DNA of 7,103 nt from CAMPJM01 sp964440915 (GTDB lineage: Bacteria; Bacteroidota; Bacteroidia; Cytophagales; Cyclobacteriaceae), in contig CAYTTV010000103.1 in assembly GCA_964440915.1 (NCBI GenBank), positions 1 to 7,103 on the forward strand, in the 5' to 3' direction. Of this stretch, positions 1 to 6,683 are shown one piece after another. The notes beneath the pieces were generated by a model. That model saw only the letters and a list, made by a program, of their open reading frames with translations, was not told the DNA's origin and searched no databases. Numbering within the stretch: the stretch's first letter is position 1; the number at the start of each line of letters is the position of its first letter. The translations under genes and the position numbers were made by a program.

Positions 1-1146
1 CTTCGTAGTAAGACAGAGGGCGCTATAGCCTTTTGGGATTATGAAGTTGGTGTATCCAATAACCCAAATGTAGACGTGCTTATCCCTTTTGAAGGAGATT
101 TCTGGGTTAAGTATTATGCTTATTCTGGAGGAGTGCCTACAGTTGATTCAATGCAAGTTAGTCTTCCCCAAGACGAAGAGTATTTTAACGATCCGGTTTG
201 GGATCTTTTGACTAATGGAGTAGAAGGGAAAACTTGGGTTTGGGCCACTGGGAATCCAATAGGCCCATTAATGGGAATTGGTCCCCTTGATATTAACAAT
301 TGGAATCCATTTGGAGGGTTTGAGTGGTGGAATACGACCGATGTGGAAGAAGGTAAGTTTACATTGGATCTTGATAAAGGGTTCAATTATACCAAAATAA
401 CTCCTGATGCTACCCAGAAAGGTAAATTTAGTGTATATGAAGAAAACGGGGTCACCTATATTAAATTTCAGGGACCCAAGATGCTAAATCAGGAAGGGGA
501 TAATACCCAAAGTCTGTATGGTATCAGTAAGATTAATGAAAATGAGTTGGTGCTTAATCAACTTTACTTATCGGATAATTCCCAGAGAACCTATTATTTT
601 AAGAAGGAAGGCTTTGATGGCCCATGGGGGGCAGAAGGGCCGGAACCAGGCGCCAATTTCGACCACGGCGATCAACTAGAAATCTTGACAGGTAATGCTA
701 CAAGAACATGGAAACTGGATACCGAAACTCCATTTAATTGGGCTAATTTGGAAGGAGATCTTCTGAATGATTGGTTTACTAGAACTGATTATCCCGATTG
801 GGGTGGAGTACTCTTTGGTGATGACGATGTTGAAAACATTGATGATGCTTCAATTGCCTTCTCCAACGATGGTGCTGTTATCGTGACCCAAGATGATGGC
901 ACTACTGAAGAGGGTACATACGCAATCGATGAGGAAACCAATACGATTACATTTACCGATATAGAACCTTCTATTCGGATTACACATAGAAATGAGGAGG
1001 AGTTTATAGCCAACACCACCGCAGACAATCAGTGGAAAATTGTAATCGTGGAAAGGAATGAATCGGACGAAGTAACCGGTATGTGGGTCGGGAAACGTGA
1101 TCCAAGCAAATCGGAATACTTGGTGTTTCACTTTCTGGCTAATTAA
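1..1146 (+). CDS. PKD-type outer-membrane glycan-binding lipoprotein, 3' part (5' end outside window)
   Basis: The frame is open from base 1 and ends at TAA 1144-1146, giving 381 residues. The GTG at 76 lies inside a domain and is not the true start. The first ~55 residues look like the end of a PKD domain (WDYEVG, then strands with FEGDFWVKYYAYSGG). Two related W-rich units follow, opening with LLTNGVEGKTWVW (window residues 69-81) and ILTGNATRTWKL (228-239). The C-terminus, with MWVGKRDP and YLVFHF, is typical of Bacteroidota PKD lipoproteins encoded beside SusC/SusD. No catalytic motif is visible. By analogy with SusE/SusF and SGBP proteins it would bind a polysaccharide at the cell surface (inferred). 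The signal peptide and any SusC/SusD genes would lie upstream of the window. The family resemblance is fairly secure; ligand and function are not. Confidence 0.7.
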   Translation, partial: LRSKTEGAIAFWDYEVGVSNNPNVDVLIPFEGDFWVKYYAYSGGVPTVDSMQVSLPQDEEYFNDPVWDLLTNGVEGKTWVWATGNPIGPLMGIGPLDINNWNPFGGFEWWNTTDVEEGKFTLDLDKGFNYTKITPDATQKGKFSVYEENGVTYIKFQGPKMLNQEGDNTQSLYGISKINENELVLNQLYLSDNSQRTYYFKKEGFDGPWGAEGPEPGANFDHGDQLEILTGNATRTWKLDTETPFNWANLEGDLLNDWFTRTDYPDWGGVLFGDDDVENIDDASIAFSNDGAVIVTQDDGTTEEGTYAIDEETNTITFTDIEPSIRITHRNEEEFIANTTADNQWKIVIVERNESDEVTGMWVGKRDPSKSEYLVFHFLAN

Positions 1147-1170
1147 AAAATAGTTTATTATTGTTTACTA

Positions 1171-1205
1171 TAAGAGAGGGCTTCGGCTCTCTCTTAACTT
1201 TTCTT
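1171..1205 (+). terminator. Intrinsic terminator after the binding-protein gene
   Basis: An 11-base-pair stem (TAAGAGAGGGC, 1171-1181, with GCTCTCTCTTA, 1186-1196, one G-T pair) closes a C(TTCG)G tetraloop and is followed by the T-rich run CTTTTCTTT. It lies 25 bases after the stop codon. It probably ends or attenuates the upstream transcript, so the enzyme genes downstream may have their own promoter or depend on read-through (inferred). Confidence 0.85.
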
Positions 1206-1238
1206 TATTCATCTAATTTCGCGTAAGCTTAATACCCT

Positions 1239-1259
1239 CCTGTCGTTCAGCAGGAAACT
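1239..1259. repeat. Diverged copy of a short intergenic repeat (partner at 5619-5639)
   Basis: This 21-base stretch begins CCTGTC and contains CAGGAAACT. It matches 5619-5639 at 16 of 21 positions without gaps, and both are preceded by a CCCT-type run. CAGG (1251-1254) can pair with CCTG (1239-1242). The look is that of the small GTCATTCCG...GGAA intergenic repeats common in Bacteroidota genomes, but two diverged copies in one window are weak proof. No gene is seen in 1147-1340. Confidence 0.35.
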
Positions 1260-1340
1260 AGTTGAATCTAGCAAAAAAGCCATGATAGAAGTTGCTAGTC
1301 CAGTCATAGGAATCTTTCATTAAACATCATTTTAATTCGC

Positions 1341-3770
1341 ATGTCCTTAAAAATATTTCCCCTTGCTTTAAGCATTGGCTTATTGGTGACCTTGCTTTCA
1401 TGCAATTCTACTCAAAATAACCAGCCGAGGGAACGTATAGACTTTACCCAAAACTGGACCTTCCACTTGGGCAATGTCGATAACGCCCAAGATCCTGCTT
1501 TTGTAGATGCTGCATGGCGTAAGCTGAATCTTCCCCATGATTGGAGCATCGAGGGTGAGTTTAGCCCGGATAATCCTGCGGGTGTTGGCGGTGGAGCATT
1601 GCCGGGAGGCATCGGTTGGTATAGAAAGACCTTTGTCTTATCGGAAGAGGATACTGCTAAATTGTTTTTTATCGATTTTGATGGCGTATATGAAAACAGT
1701 GAAGTTTGGGTTAATGGCCATTATTTAGGGAAACGGCCCAATGGCTACATTTCCTTTCGTTATGAACTAACACCCCATCTTAATTTTGGTGATCGCCAAA
1801 ATACCATAGCGGTAAAAGTAGATAATTCCCAACAGCCCAATTCCCGCTGGTATTCCGGTTCGGGCATATACCGCAATGTGTGGTTGGTAAAAACCAATCA
1901 GGTGTATGTCGATCATTGGGGAACCTTTGTAACTACTCCATTAGTCAATAAAGACAGCGCTCAGGTAGTAGTGAATACCCAAGTGAGCAACAAAGGCAAT
2001 GGAACAGGAAGCTATTCTTTGCAGACCATCATTTACGATGCCAGCAACAAAGAAGTAGCCAATACAATTGAAAAAAGCATCCTCCTTAAGGATACAATCA
2101 ATATTTTCTCCCAAAAAATTGCTATCCAAAAGCCTCAGCTTTGGTCAGTAGATAATCCCTACTTGTATAGCGTAGTGACTTTGATCAAACAAGACGGAAA
2201 GGTGTTGGATAATTATGAAACCCCCCTCGGTGTGCGCACTTTTCATTTTGATGCCGAAAAAGGCTTTTTCCTCAATGGGGAATCCATGAAGATCAAAGGT
2301 GTGTGCCTGCACCATGATCTGGGCGCGCTTGGTGCTGCTTTTAACATTCGGGCACAAGAGCGTCAGTTGGAGATCATGAAAAGTATGGGCGTTAACGGTA
2401 TTCGTACCGCACACAACCCACCTGCTCCCGAACTGCTTGAGCTTTGTGACAAAATGGGCTTTATCGTAATGAACGAAGCTTTTGATATGTGGAAGAGGGG
2501 CAAGAATAAATATGATTACAGCATCTACTGGGATGAGTGGCACAAAAAGGATTTGGAAGATTTGATATTGCGTGATAGGAATCATCCAAGTGTATTTATG
2601 TGGAGTATTGGGAATGAGATACTGGAGCAGTTTGATAGTACAGGTACTGCCATTGCTACTGAACTGGCGGCCATAGTCCGAAGTTTGGATACTACCCGTA
2701 CCATCACCTCTGGCCTAAATCATCCAGAAGCCAATAACTATATCTACCGTTCGGGTGTACTTGACCTGATAGGCTATAATTACCATCACGACAAATTTGA
2801 GGATTTTCCCCAGAAGTTTCCGGGGCAGAAGTTCATAGGAGCTGAAACTACTTCTGCCTTGGCCACCAGAGGAAAATACGATATGCCTTCAGACAGCATC
2901 CGGAGATGGCCCATTCGTTGGGATTTGCCCTTTACAGAAGGCAATGCCGATCTTACCGTTTCCGCTTACGACAATGTGAGCACGCCTTGGGGATCTACCC
3001 ATGAAGAAACCTGGAAAGTGGTGAAAAAGCACGACTATCTGTCGGGCATGTATGTGTGGACAGGCTTCGATTATATCGGGGAGCCTACCCCTTATACTTG
3101 GCCTGCCAAAAGCTCCTATTTTGGTATAGTGGACTTGGCAGGGTTTCCTAAAGACACTTACTACATGTACAAAAGTGAGTGGACGGACGATACGGTCCTG
3201 CATGTATTCCCGCACTGGAACTGGGAAGAAGGAAAAACTATAGACGTGTGGGCCTATTACAACCATGCTGATGAGGTAGAACTATTTCTTAATGGCACCT
3301 CTATAGGCAAAAGGAAAAAAGAAGGCGATGACCTGCATGTGATGTGGCGGTTGACCTACGAACCTGGAGAGTTAAAAGCAGTTTCAAGAATGCAAGGCAA
3401 GGAAATCGCAACAAAAGTGATCAAAACTGCCGGAGCAGCAGCAAAAATAATATTGGAGGCAGATAGAAATGCGATAAAGGCCGATCGAAAAGACCTGTCC
3501 TTCATCACTGTGAAGATCGTGGATAAGGAAGGAAACTTGGTCCCTCAAGCCGATAATTTGGTCCATTTTGCTGTAGAAGGCGAGGCGTTTATTGCAGGAG
3601 TGGACAATGGAAACCCCATCAGTCTTGAACCCTTTAAAGGCAACCAAAGAAAAGCGTTTAATGGTTTGGCGCTGGCCATAGTTCAGGCAAAAGCAACCAA
3701 AGGTGAAGTGAAGTTTAGGGCCAATGCAGATGGGTTGGAATCTGCTGAGGTTACAATTGTGCTAGAATAG
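1341..3770 (+). CDS. GH2 beta-galactosidase-type glycoside hydrolase, lipoprotein
   Basis: The protein has 809 residues. A lipoprotein signal ends in the lipobox LLSC (Cys21), which supports the ATG at 1341. Domains follow the usual GH2 order: sugar-binding jelly roll (~35-190, with GGIGWYRKTF and RWYSGSGIYRNVW), Ig-like (~195-300), TIM barrel (~305-600), a DUF4982-like domain (~620-690) and a C-terminal Ig-like GH2 C5-type domain (~697-809). The expected acid/base is Glu426 (SIGNE) and the nucleophile Glu502 (GAETTSA). RTAHNPP (355-361) and GFDYIGEPTPY (575-585) are typical of DUF4982-bearing beta-galactosidases. It is expected to remove non-reducing beta-galactosyl residues from oligosaccharides; beta-glucuronidase or another GH2 specificity is possible. 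Residues after Cys21 (NSTQNNQ) lack an acidic export signal, so it probably faces the periplasm. The GH5 gene follows 183 bases later in the same direction. Family call secure, substrate inferred. Confidence 0.92.
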   Translation: MSLKIFPLALSIGLLVTLLSCNSTQNNQPRERIDFTQNWTFHLGNVDNAQDPAFVDAAWRKLNLPHDWSIEGEFSPDNPAGVGGGALPGGIGWYRKTFVLSEEDTAKLFFIDFDGVYENSEVWVNGHYLGKRPNGYISFRYELTPHLNFGDRQNTIAVKVDNSQQPNSRWYSGSGIYRNVWLVKTNQVYVDHWGTFVTTPLVNKDSAQVVVNTQVSNKGNGTGSYSLQTIIYDASNKEVANTIEKSILLKDTINIFSQKIAIQKPQLWSVDNPYLYSVVTLIKQDGKVLDNYETPLGVRTFHFDAEKGFFLNGESMKIKGVCLHHDLGALGAAFNIRAQERQLEIMKSMGVNGIRTAHNPPAPELLELCDKMGFIVMNEAFDMWKRGKNKYDYSIYWDEWHKKDLEDLILRDRNHPSVFMWSIGNEILEQFDSTGTAIATELAAIVRSLDTTRTITSGLNHPEANNYIYRSGVLDLIGYNYHHDKFEDFPQKFPGQKFIGAETTSALATRGKYDMPSDSIRRWPIRWDLPFTEGNADLTVSAYDNVSTPWGSTHEETWKVVKKHDYLSGMYVWTGFDYIGEPTPYTWPAKSSYFGIVDLAGFPKDTYYMYKSEWTDDTVLHVFPHWNWEEGKTIDVWAYYNHADEVELFLNGTSIGKRKKEGDDLHVMWRLTYEPGELKAVSRMQGKEIATKVIKTAGAAAKIILEADRNAIKADRKDLSFITVKIVDKEGNLVPQADNLVHFAVEGEAFIAGVDNGNPISLEPFKGNQRKAFNGLALAIVQAKATKGEVKFRANADGLESAEVTIVLE

Positions 3771-3840
3771 GGAGGAGAGTTGGAAGTCGGAAGCATGAAT
3801 TGGGAAGAATTAGGCAGTTGACAAATTGCAATAGGCAAGG
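3771..3840. repeat. Imperfect 7-base-period array after the GH2 gene
   Basis: Starting at the base after the GH2 stop codon, the sequence divides into ten consecutive heptads, for example AGTTGGA (3778-3784), AGTCGGA (3785-3791), GGCAGTT (3813-3819) and TGCAATA (3827-3833). Seven of the ten start with AG or GG. The second half shares unit types with the clearer array at 5484-5600 (GGCAGTG, GGCAATA there). No coding frame is apparent, and a 7-base period shifts frame at every unit. Function unknown. Confidence 0.55.
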
Positions 3841-3852
3841 GAATCCTTTCCA

Positions 3853-3900
3853 GGGGATTGCCACAATTTTCCCCAAAAAGGAAAATTTCGCAATGACGCT
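3853..3900 (-). repeat. CGTCATTGCGA-type intergenic palindromic element
   Basis: Read on the minus strand, the element starts AGCGTCATTGCGA (3900-3888) and ends TGGCAATCCCC, the layout of a short intergenic repeat known from many bacteria (recalled knowledge). It folds as AATTTTCC (3865-3872) with GGAAAATT (3880-3887) around a 7-base loop, extended by an outer ATTGC/GCAAT pair (3857-3861 with 3890-3894). No T-run follows, so it is not a classical terminator, though it could protect the 3' end of the GH2 message. It directly abuts the heptad array. Confidence 0.6.
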
Positions 3901-3953
3901 GGGACTTCCGAGGTCTTTAAAAACAAAATAAACGATAGCCAAATAACAATAAC

Positions 3954-5383
3954 ATGAGAATAAATCTACTTTTATCGATTTTGATGCTTTGCCTCTTTAT
4001 TTCTTGTGATAAAGATGATGATCCCATAGCAGAAGATCCGATGCTAACGGTAAGTCCCGATAAAGTAAACTTTGAGGTGGCCGGAGGAAATGCAGTAGTT
4101 GTGGTAACCATGAACGGCAGCAGTTGGACGGCTACTTCCAACGAGGACTGGTGTACAGTTTCCATTAGTAGTTCCTCCGAGCCTACAGATCAGGTAACTA
4201 TTTCTGCTACTGAAAATAAAGGTACCGACGACCGCACGGCCGAAATCACATTTTCGATGGATGGTAAGCTGAAAAAAACAGTGACAATCTCACAAGCGGG
4301 GCAAGACCCAGAGCCGCAAAGCATTTATCCCGAGTACGGTAATCACATCGAACCTGATGCCACCGGAATGAGTAGCAATGCAGTGGAATTGGCAGCAAAA
4401 ATCAATTTGGGCTTTAACATAGGGAATACTTTGGAAGCGATAGGGGGTGAAACAGCCTGGGGCAATCCAAAGATCACAAAAGCATTTGTCGATGCTGTAA
4501 AAAGCTATGGCTTTAATGCCATTCGCCTTCCTGCTTCATGGAATCAATATTCAGATCCTGAGACAGCAGAAATAGATCAAGCATGGCTCGATCGTGTAAA
4601 AGAAGTAGTGCAGTACTGTGTCGATAATGATATGTATGTACTGCTCAACATTCACTGGGATGGGGGATGGTTGGAAGAGAATATTACCCCTGAAAAGCAA
4701 GAACAGGTCAATGCTAAGCAAAAGGCATTCTGGCAACAAATTGCTACTCACCTGCGTGACTTCGATGAGCATTTGATGTTTGCCAGCGCCAATGAACCCA
4801 ATGTGCATGATGCTACGCAAGCTGCACAAATGCCGGTTTTAAATACCTATCACCAAACCTTTATTGATGCTGTCCGGGCTACGGGTGGTAAGAATAGCTA
4901 CAGGGTATTGGTGGTTCAAGGCCCCTCTACCGATATTGATAGAACCAATAATTTCATGACTTCCCTTCCTACTGACGAGGTGCCAGACCGCATGATGCTG
5001 GAAGTACATACCTATACTCCATACCCATTTGCACTCATGGGAAAAGATGAGGATTGGGGCAAGATGTTTTACTACTGGGGCAGTGGAAATCATTCTGAAA
5101 TAGAACCTGACAGAAATGCAACTTGGGGTGAGGAAGATTTTCTTATAGCGCAGTTTCAAGCGTTAAAATCCAAATTTGTAGAGAAAGGGATTCCCGTATT
5201 ATTAGGCGAATATTTGGCGATCCACCGTACCAATGTGGCCGATCCTGAAAAGCACAACGCCTCTAGATTGTATTGGATAAAGTTTGTTACAAAGATTGCC
5301 AAAGAAAATGGTGTGCTGCCATTCGTATGGGACACGGGAGGGATTATCGATAGGAACAATTATAATGTGAAAGATCAGGAAGC
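3954..5383 (+). CDS. BACON-GH5 endo-glycanase, surface lipoprotein (3' end lost in assembly gap)
   Basis: 477 residues are readable before the N run. The signal peptide ends at Cys18 (LFISC) and is followed by DKDDD, close to the lipoprotein export signal described for surface lipoproteins of Bacteroidota. A BACON domain (~30-116, ending VTISQAG) and a linker (~117-140) precede the GH5 barrel. The eight residues usually conserved in GH5 can be assigned: Arg191, His234, Asn280, Glu281 (acid/base), His352, Tyr354, Glu419 (nucleophile, LGEY) and Trp459. It should cut a beta-1,4-linked glycan internally. The opening LGFNIGNTLEA and ETAWGNP recall subfamily GH5_4 (xyloglucanases, endoglucanases), but the subfamily is not certain. 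Only the last barrel helix is probably missing; an apparent continuation beyond the gap is repeat DNA, not protein. The partner GH2 enzyme lies upstream and an esterase downstream. Confidence 0.9.
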
Positions 5384-5483
5384 NNNNNNNNNNNNNNNNN
5401 NNNNNNNNNNNNNNNNNNNNNNNNNNNNNNNNNNNNNNNNNNNNNNNNNNNNNNNNNNNNNNNNNNNNNNNNNNNNNNNNNNN
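5384..5483. other. Assembly gap of exactly 100 N
   Basis: Bases 5384-5483 are all N. A run of exactly 100 is a common placeholder for a scaffold gap of unknown length, so the true distance and content are unknown. It removes the 3' end of the GH5 gene and abuts the heptad array, which may be why assembly stopped here (inferred). Confidence 0.97.
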
Positions 5484-5600
5484 AGACTTAAGATTTTAGA
5501 CATTAGATTTAGACATTAGATTTGAGACATCAGATATAAGAGTGGGCAGTGGGCAATTGGCAATAAGCAATTGGCAATAAGTCGTAAGCAATCAGCGAAT
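5484..5600. repeat. Seven-base-period array, 17 units, two sub-types
   Basis: From the edge of the gap, 117 bases divide without remainder into 15 heptads and two hexamers, and every unit starts with AG or GG. The first half uses AGACATT and AGATTTG types (AGACATT at 5498 and 5511), the second half GGCAATA and AGCAATT types (GGCAATA at 5559 and 5573). The left end is cut by the gap, so the array may be longer. No open frame of note runs through it. It resembles the array at 3771-3840. Confidence 0.75.
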
Positions 5601-5847
5601 GAAAACCGTAGCCCTCTTCCTGTCATCCCGTAGGGAACTTATAGGTTATTAGCAGAAGGAAATAATAGGACAACAATAATCACAGCACTTCCGACCCTTA
5701 TTTAACATTCTATACCCTTAATAAAACCATTTGATCGCTTCAATTCCCTCCTTTTTGTCGATTTTTGCTTAAATGATTATAGGTTGGTTTATCTTGCCAT
5801 TGACAGTTTTGTCATTAAAAACTTATTGAATCATTAAACTTAGCAGA
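5601..5847. other. Intergenic region before the esterase gene, with one short repeat
   Basis: Together with the array before it, this makes over 360 bases without a gene. It holds the 21-base repeat copy at 5619-5639 (CCTGTC, TCCCG, GGGAACT), which contains the small palindrome TCCC-GTA-GGGA and pairs with 1239-1259. The rest is AT-rich. A weak Bacteroidota-like promoter might be TTTG at 5764-5767 with TATCTTGC at 5790-5797 (6 of 8 to TAnnTTTG), but the 22-base spacing is a little long. No RNA gene or coding frame is recognised. Confidence 0.5.
5801..5814. promoter_or_regulatory. Inverted repeat upstream of the esterase gene, possible operator
   Basis: TGACA (5801-5805) and TGTCA (5810-5814) form an inverted repeat with a 4-base spacer, 33 bases before the esterase ATG. 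Its place between the weak promoter candidate and the start codon suits a regulator site, but the arms are short and no regulator gene is present, so chance cannot be ruled out. Confidence 0.25.
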
Positions 5848-6519
5848 ATGAAAAGACAATTATTGACCGCTTTCATCATCATTGGATTGATGTTCTTCGC
5901 AGCGCCAAATCTAGCGCAAGCTCCTGAGCAGAAAGTTAAAGTGGCTTGTGTAGGCAATAGCATAACAGAAGGAGCAGGCTTGACTAAAACATATCCAGAT
6001 GTCTTACAGGAGTTGCTTGGGGATTCCTATGAAGTGCGCAACTATGGGATTGGGGGCAGAACATTGCTCCGAAAAGGCGACTATCCTTATTGGAACGAGA
6101 CAAAATACAAAGAAGTGTTGACATGGGCGCCCAACATAGTCATCATAAAACTGGGCACAAACGATACCAAACCTCAGAACTGGCAGTTTAAGGATGAATT
6201 CATCGAAGACTACGTTGATCTGATCAATTCATTCAAAAATTTGCCTTCCAAACCAACAGTCTTGATTTGTAATCCTATTCCTGTGTTTGAGGACAAATGG
6301 GGCATCAACCAAGCTGTTATGGATAACGAGGTAATTCCTGCCATGAAAGAAATAGCAGAAAAAGCCGAAGTCCAAATTATCGATGTGTACCAACCTTTTC
6401 TGGGGAAGGCTGATCTCACTTATGATGCTATCCATCCCAATGATGAAGGGGCAGGTTTTTTAGCAACGGAGATATACAAGGCATTGAAGGCTTCGAAGAC
6501 GGTGGTAGTCGATAAGTAA
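5848..6519 (+). CDS. Secreted SGNH/GDSL-family esterase
   Basis: The protein has 223 residues with an N-terminal Sec signal (KRQ, then a hydrophobic stretch to ~residue 19; likely cleavage after LAQA, residue 25), which supports this ATG. There is no lipobox, so the mature enzyme is probably periplasmic or secreted. All SGNH blocks are present: GNSITEG with Ser38, YGIGGRT with Gly69/70, LGTNDT with Asn105, and DAIHPND with Asp193 and His196. The family hydrolyses esters, including acetyl groups on sugars. Beside GH5 and GH2 enzymes, removal of acetyl groups from a plant-type polysaccharide is the likeliest job (inferred); lysophospholipase or sialate esterase activity cannot be excluded. It is shorter than multi-domain sialate O-acetylesterases and consists of the catalytic domain alone. 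It is separated from the GH5 gene by the gap and ~360 bases of repeat-rich DNA. Confidence 0.88.
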   Translation: MKRQLLTAFIIIGLMFFAAPNLAQAPEQKVKVACVGNSITEGAGLTKTYPDVLQELLGDSYEVRNYGIGGRTLLRKGDYPYWNETKYKEVLTWAPNIVIIKLGTNDTKPQNWQFKDEFIEDYVDLINSFKNLPSKPTVLICNPIPVFEDKWGINQAVMDNEVIPAMKEIAEKAEVQIIDVYQPFLGKADLTYDAIHPNDEGAGFLATEIYKALKASKTVVVDK

Positions 6520-6542
6520 TGCAAGCTTGTGTTTACAGGCTG

Positions 6543-6577
6543 GGTTTCAATTGGAAGAAGGTACGGGTCATGAAACC
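6543..6577. other. Inverted repeat in the esterase-bioD spacer
   Basis: GGTTTCA (6543-6549) and TGAAACC (6571-6577) form a perfect 7-base inverted repeat around a 21-base loop. A smaller AGGCT/AGCCT pair follows at 6589-6604. Neither is followed by a T-run, and I do not recognise a known riboswitch class. They may end the esterase transcript or belong to the bioD leader. Confidence 0.3.
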
Positions 6578-6630
6578 ATAGTAGCTGTAGGCTTCCCTCA
6601 GCCTTAGGGTATTAATAAGAGAAATTGGAC

Positions 6631-6653
6631 AAAAAAGCGTGGGAAACACGCTT
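6631..6653 (-). terminator. Hairpin with T-run on the minus strand (orphan terminator-like)
   Basis: AAGCGTG (6635-6641) pairs with CACGCTT (6647-6653) around a 5-base loop. On the minus strand the stem runs straight into T residues, the form of an intrinsic terminator pointing left. On the + strand there is no T-run. No minus-strand gene is supported in the window, so its role is unclear; it could also be a leader hairpin of bioD. Confidence 0.4.
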
Positions 6654-6668
6654 AAATAGTGCGGATTC

Positions 6669-6682
6669 CCCTAAATTTAGGG
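6669..6682. promoter_or_regulatory. Perfect palindrome touching the bioD start, possible operator
   Basis: CCCTAAATTTAGGG is a perfect 14-base palindrome ending one base before the bioD ATG (6684). It occupies the place where a ribosome would bind, so a dimeric regulator or an RNA hairpin there could control biotin synthesis. It does not match the BirA operator (TTGTAAACC/GGTTTACAA arms) as I recall it. Function is inferred from position only. Confidence 0.4.
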
Positions 6683-6683
6683 C

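Noticed and set aside
1214..1221. TAATTTCG, 7 of 8 to the Bacteroidota -7 promoter consensus TAnnTTTG, upstream of GH2
   Set aside because: No TTTG-type -33 element at a suitable distance; the upstream position falls in the terminator. Not listed as a promoter.
1282..1323. Short frame of 13 codons with ATG before the GH2 gene
   Set aside because: No ribosome-binding signal and no recognisable peptide; it lies in repeat-like intergenic DNA.
2145..2585. 146-codon open frame on the minus strand inside the GH2 gene
   Set aside because: Antisense to the conserved barrel with its catalytic motifs; the peptide has no family resemblance. Other opposite-strand frames within the enzyme genes were dropped for the same reason.
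5484..5600. CRISPR array
   Set aside because: The period is only about 7 bases, without spacers or full-length direct repeats, and no cas genes are nearby.
5800..5828. TTGACA with a 17-base spacer to TTATTG as a sigma70-type promoter
   Set aside because: The -10 match is poor and Bacteroidota housekeeping promoters use a different consensus.
6527..6540. GTGTTTACAGG as a half BirA operator for bioD
   Set aside because: Only one imperfect arm is present, no opposing arm at the proper spacing, and it lies ~150 bases from the start.
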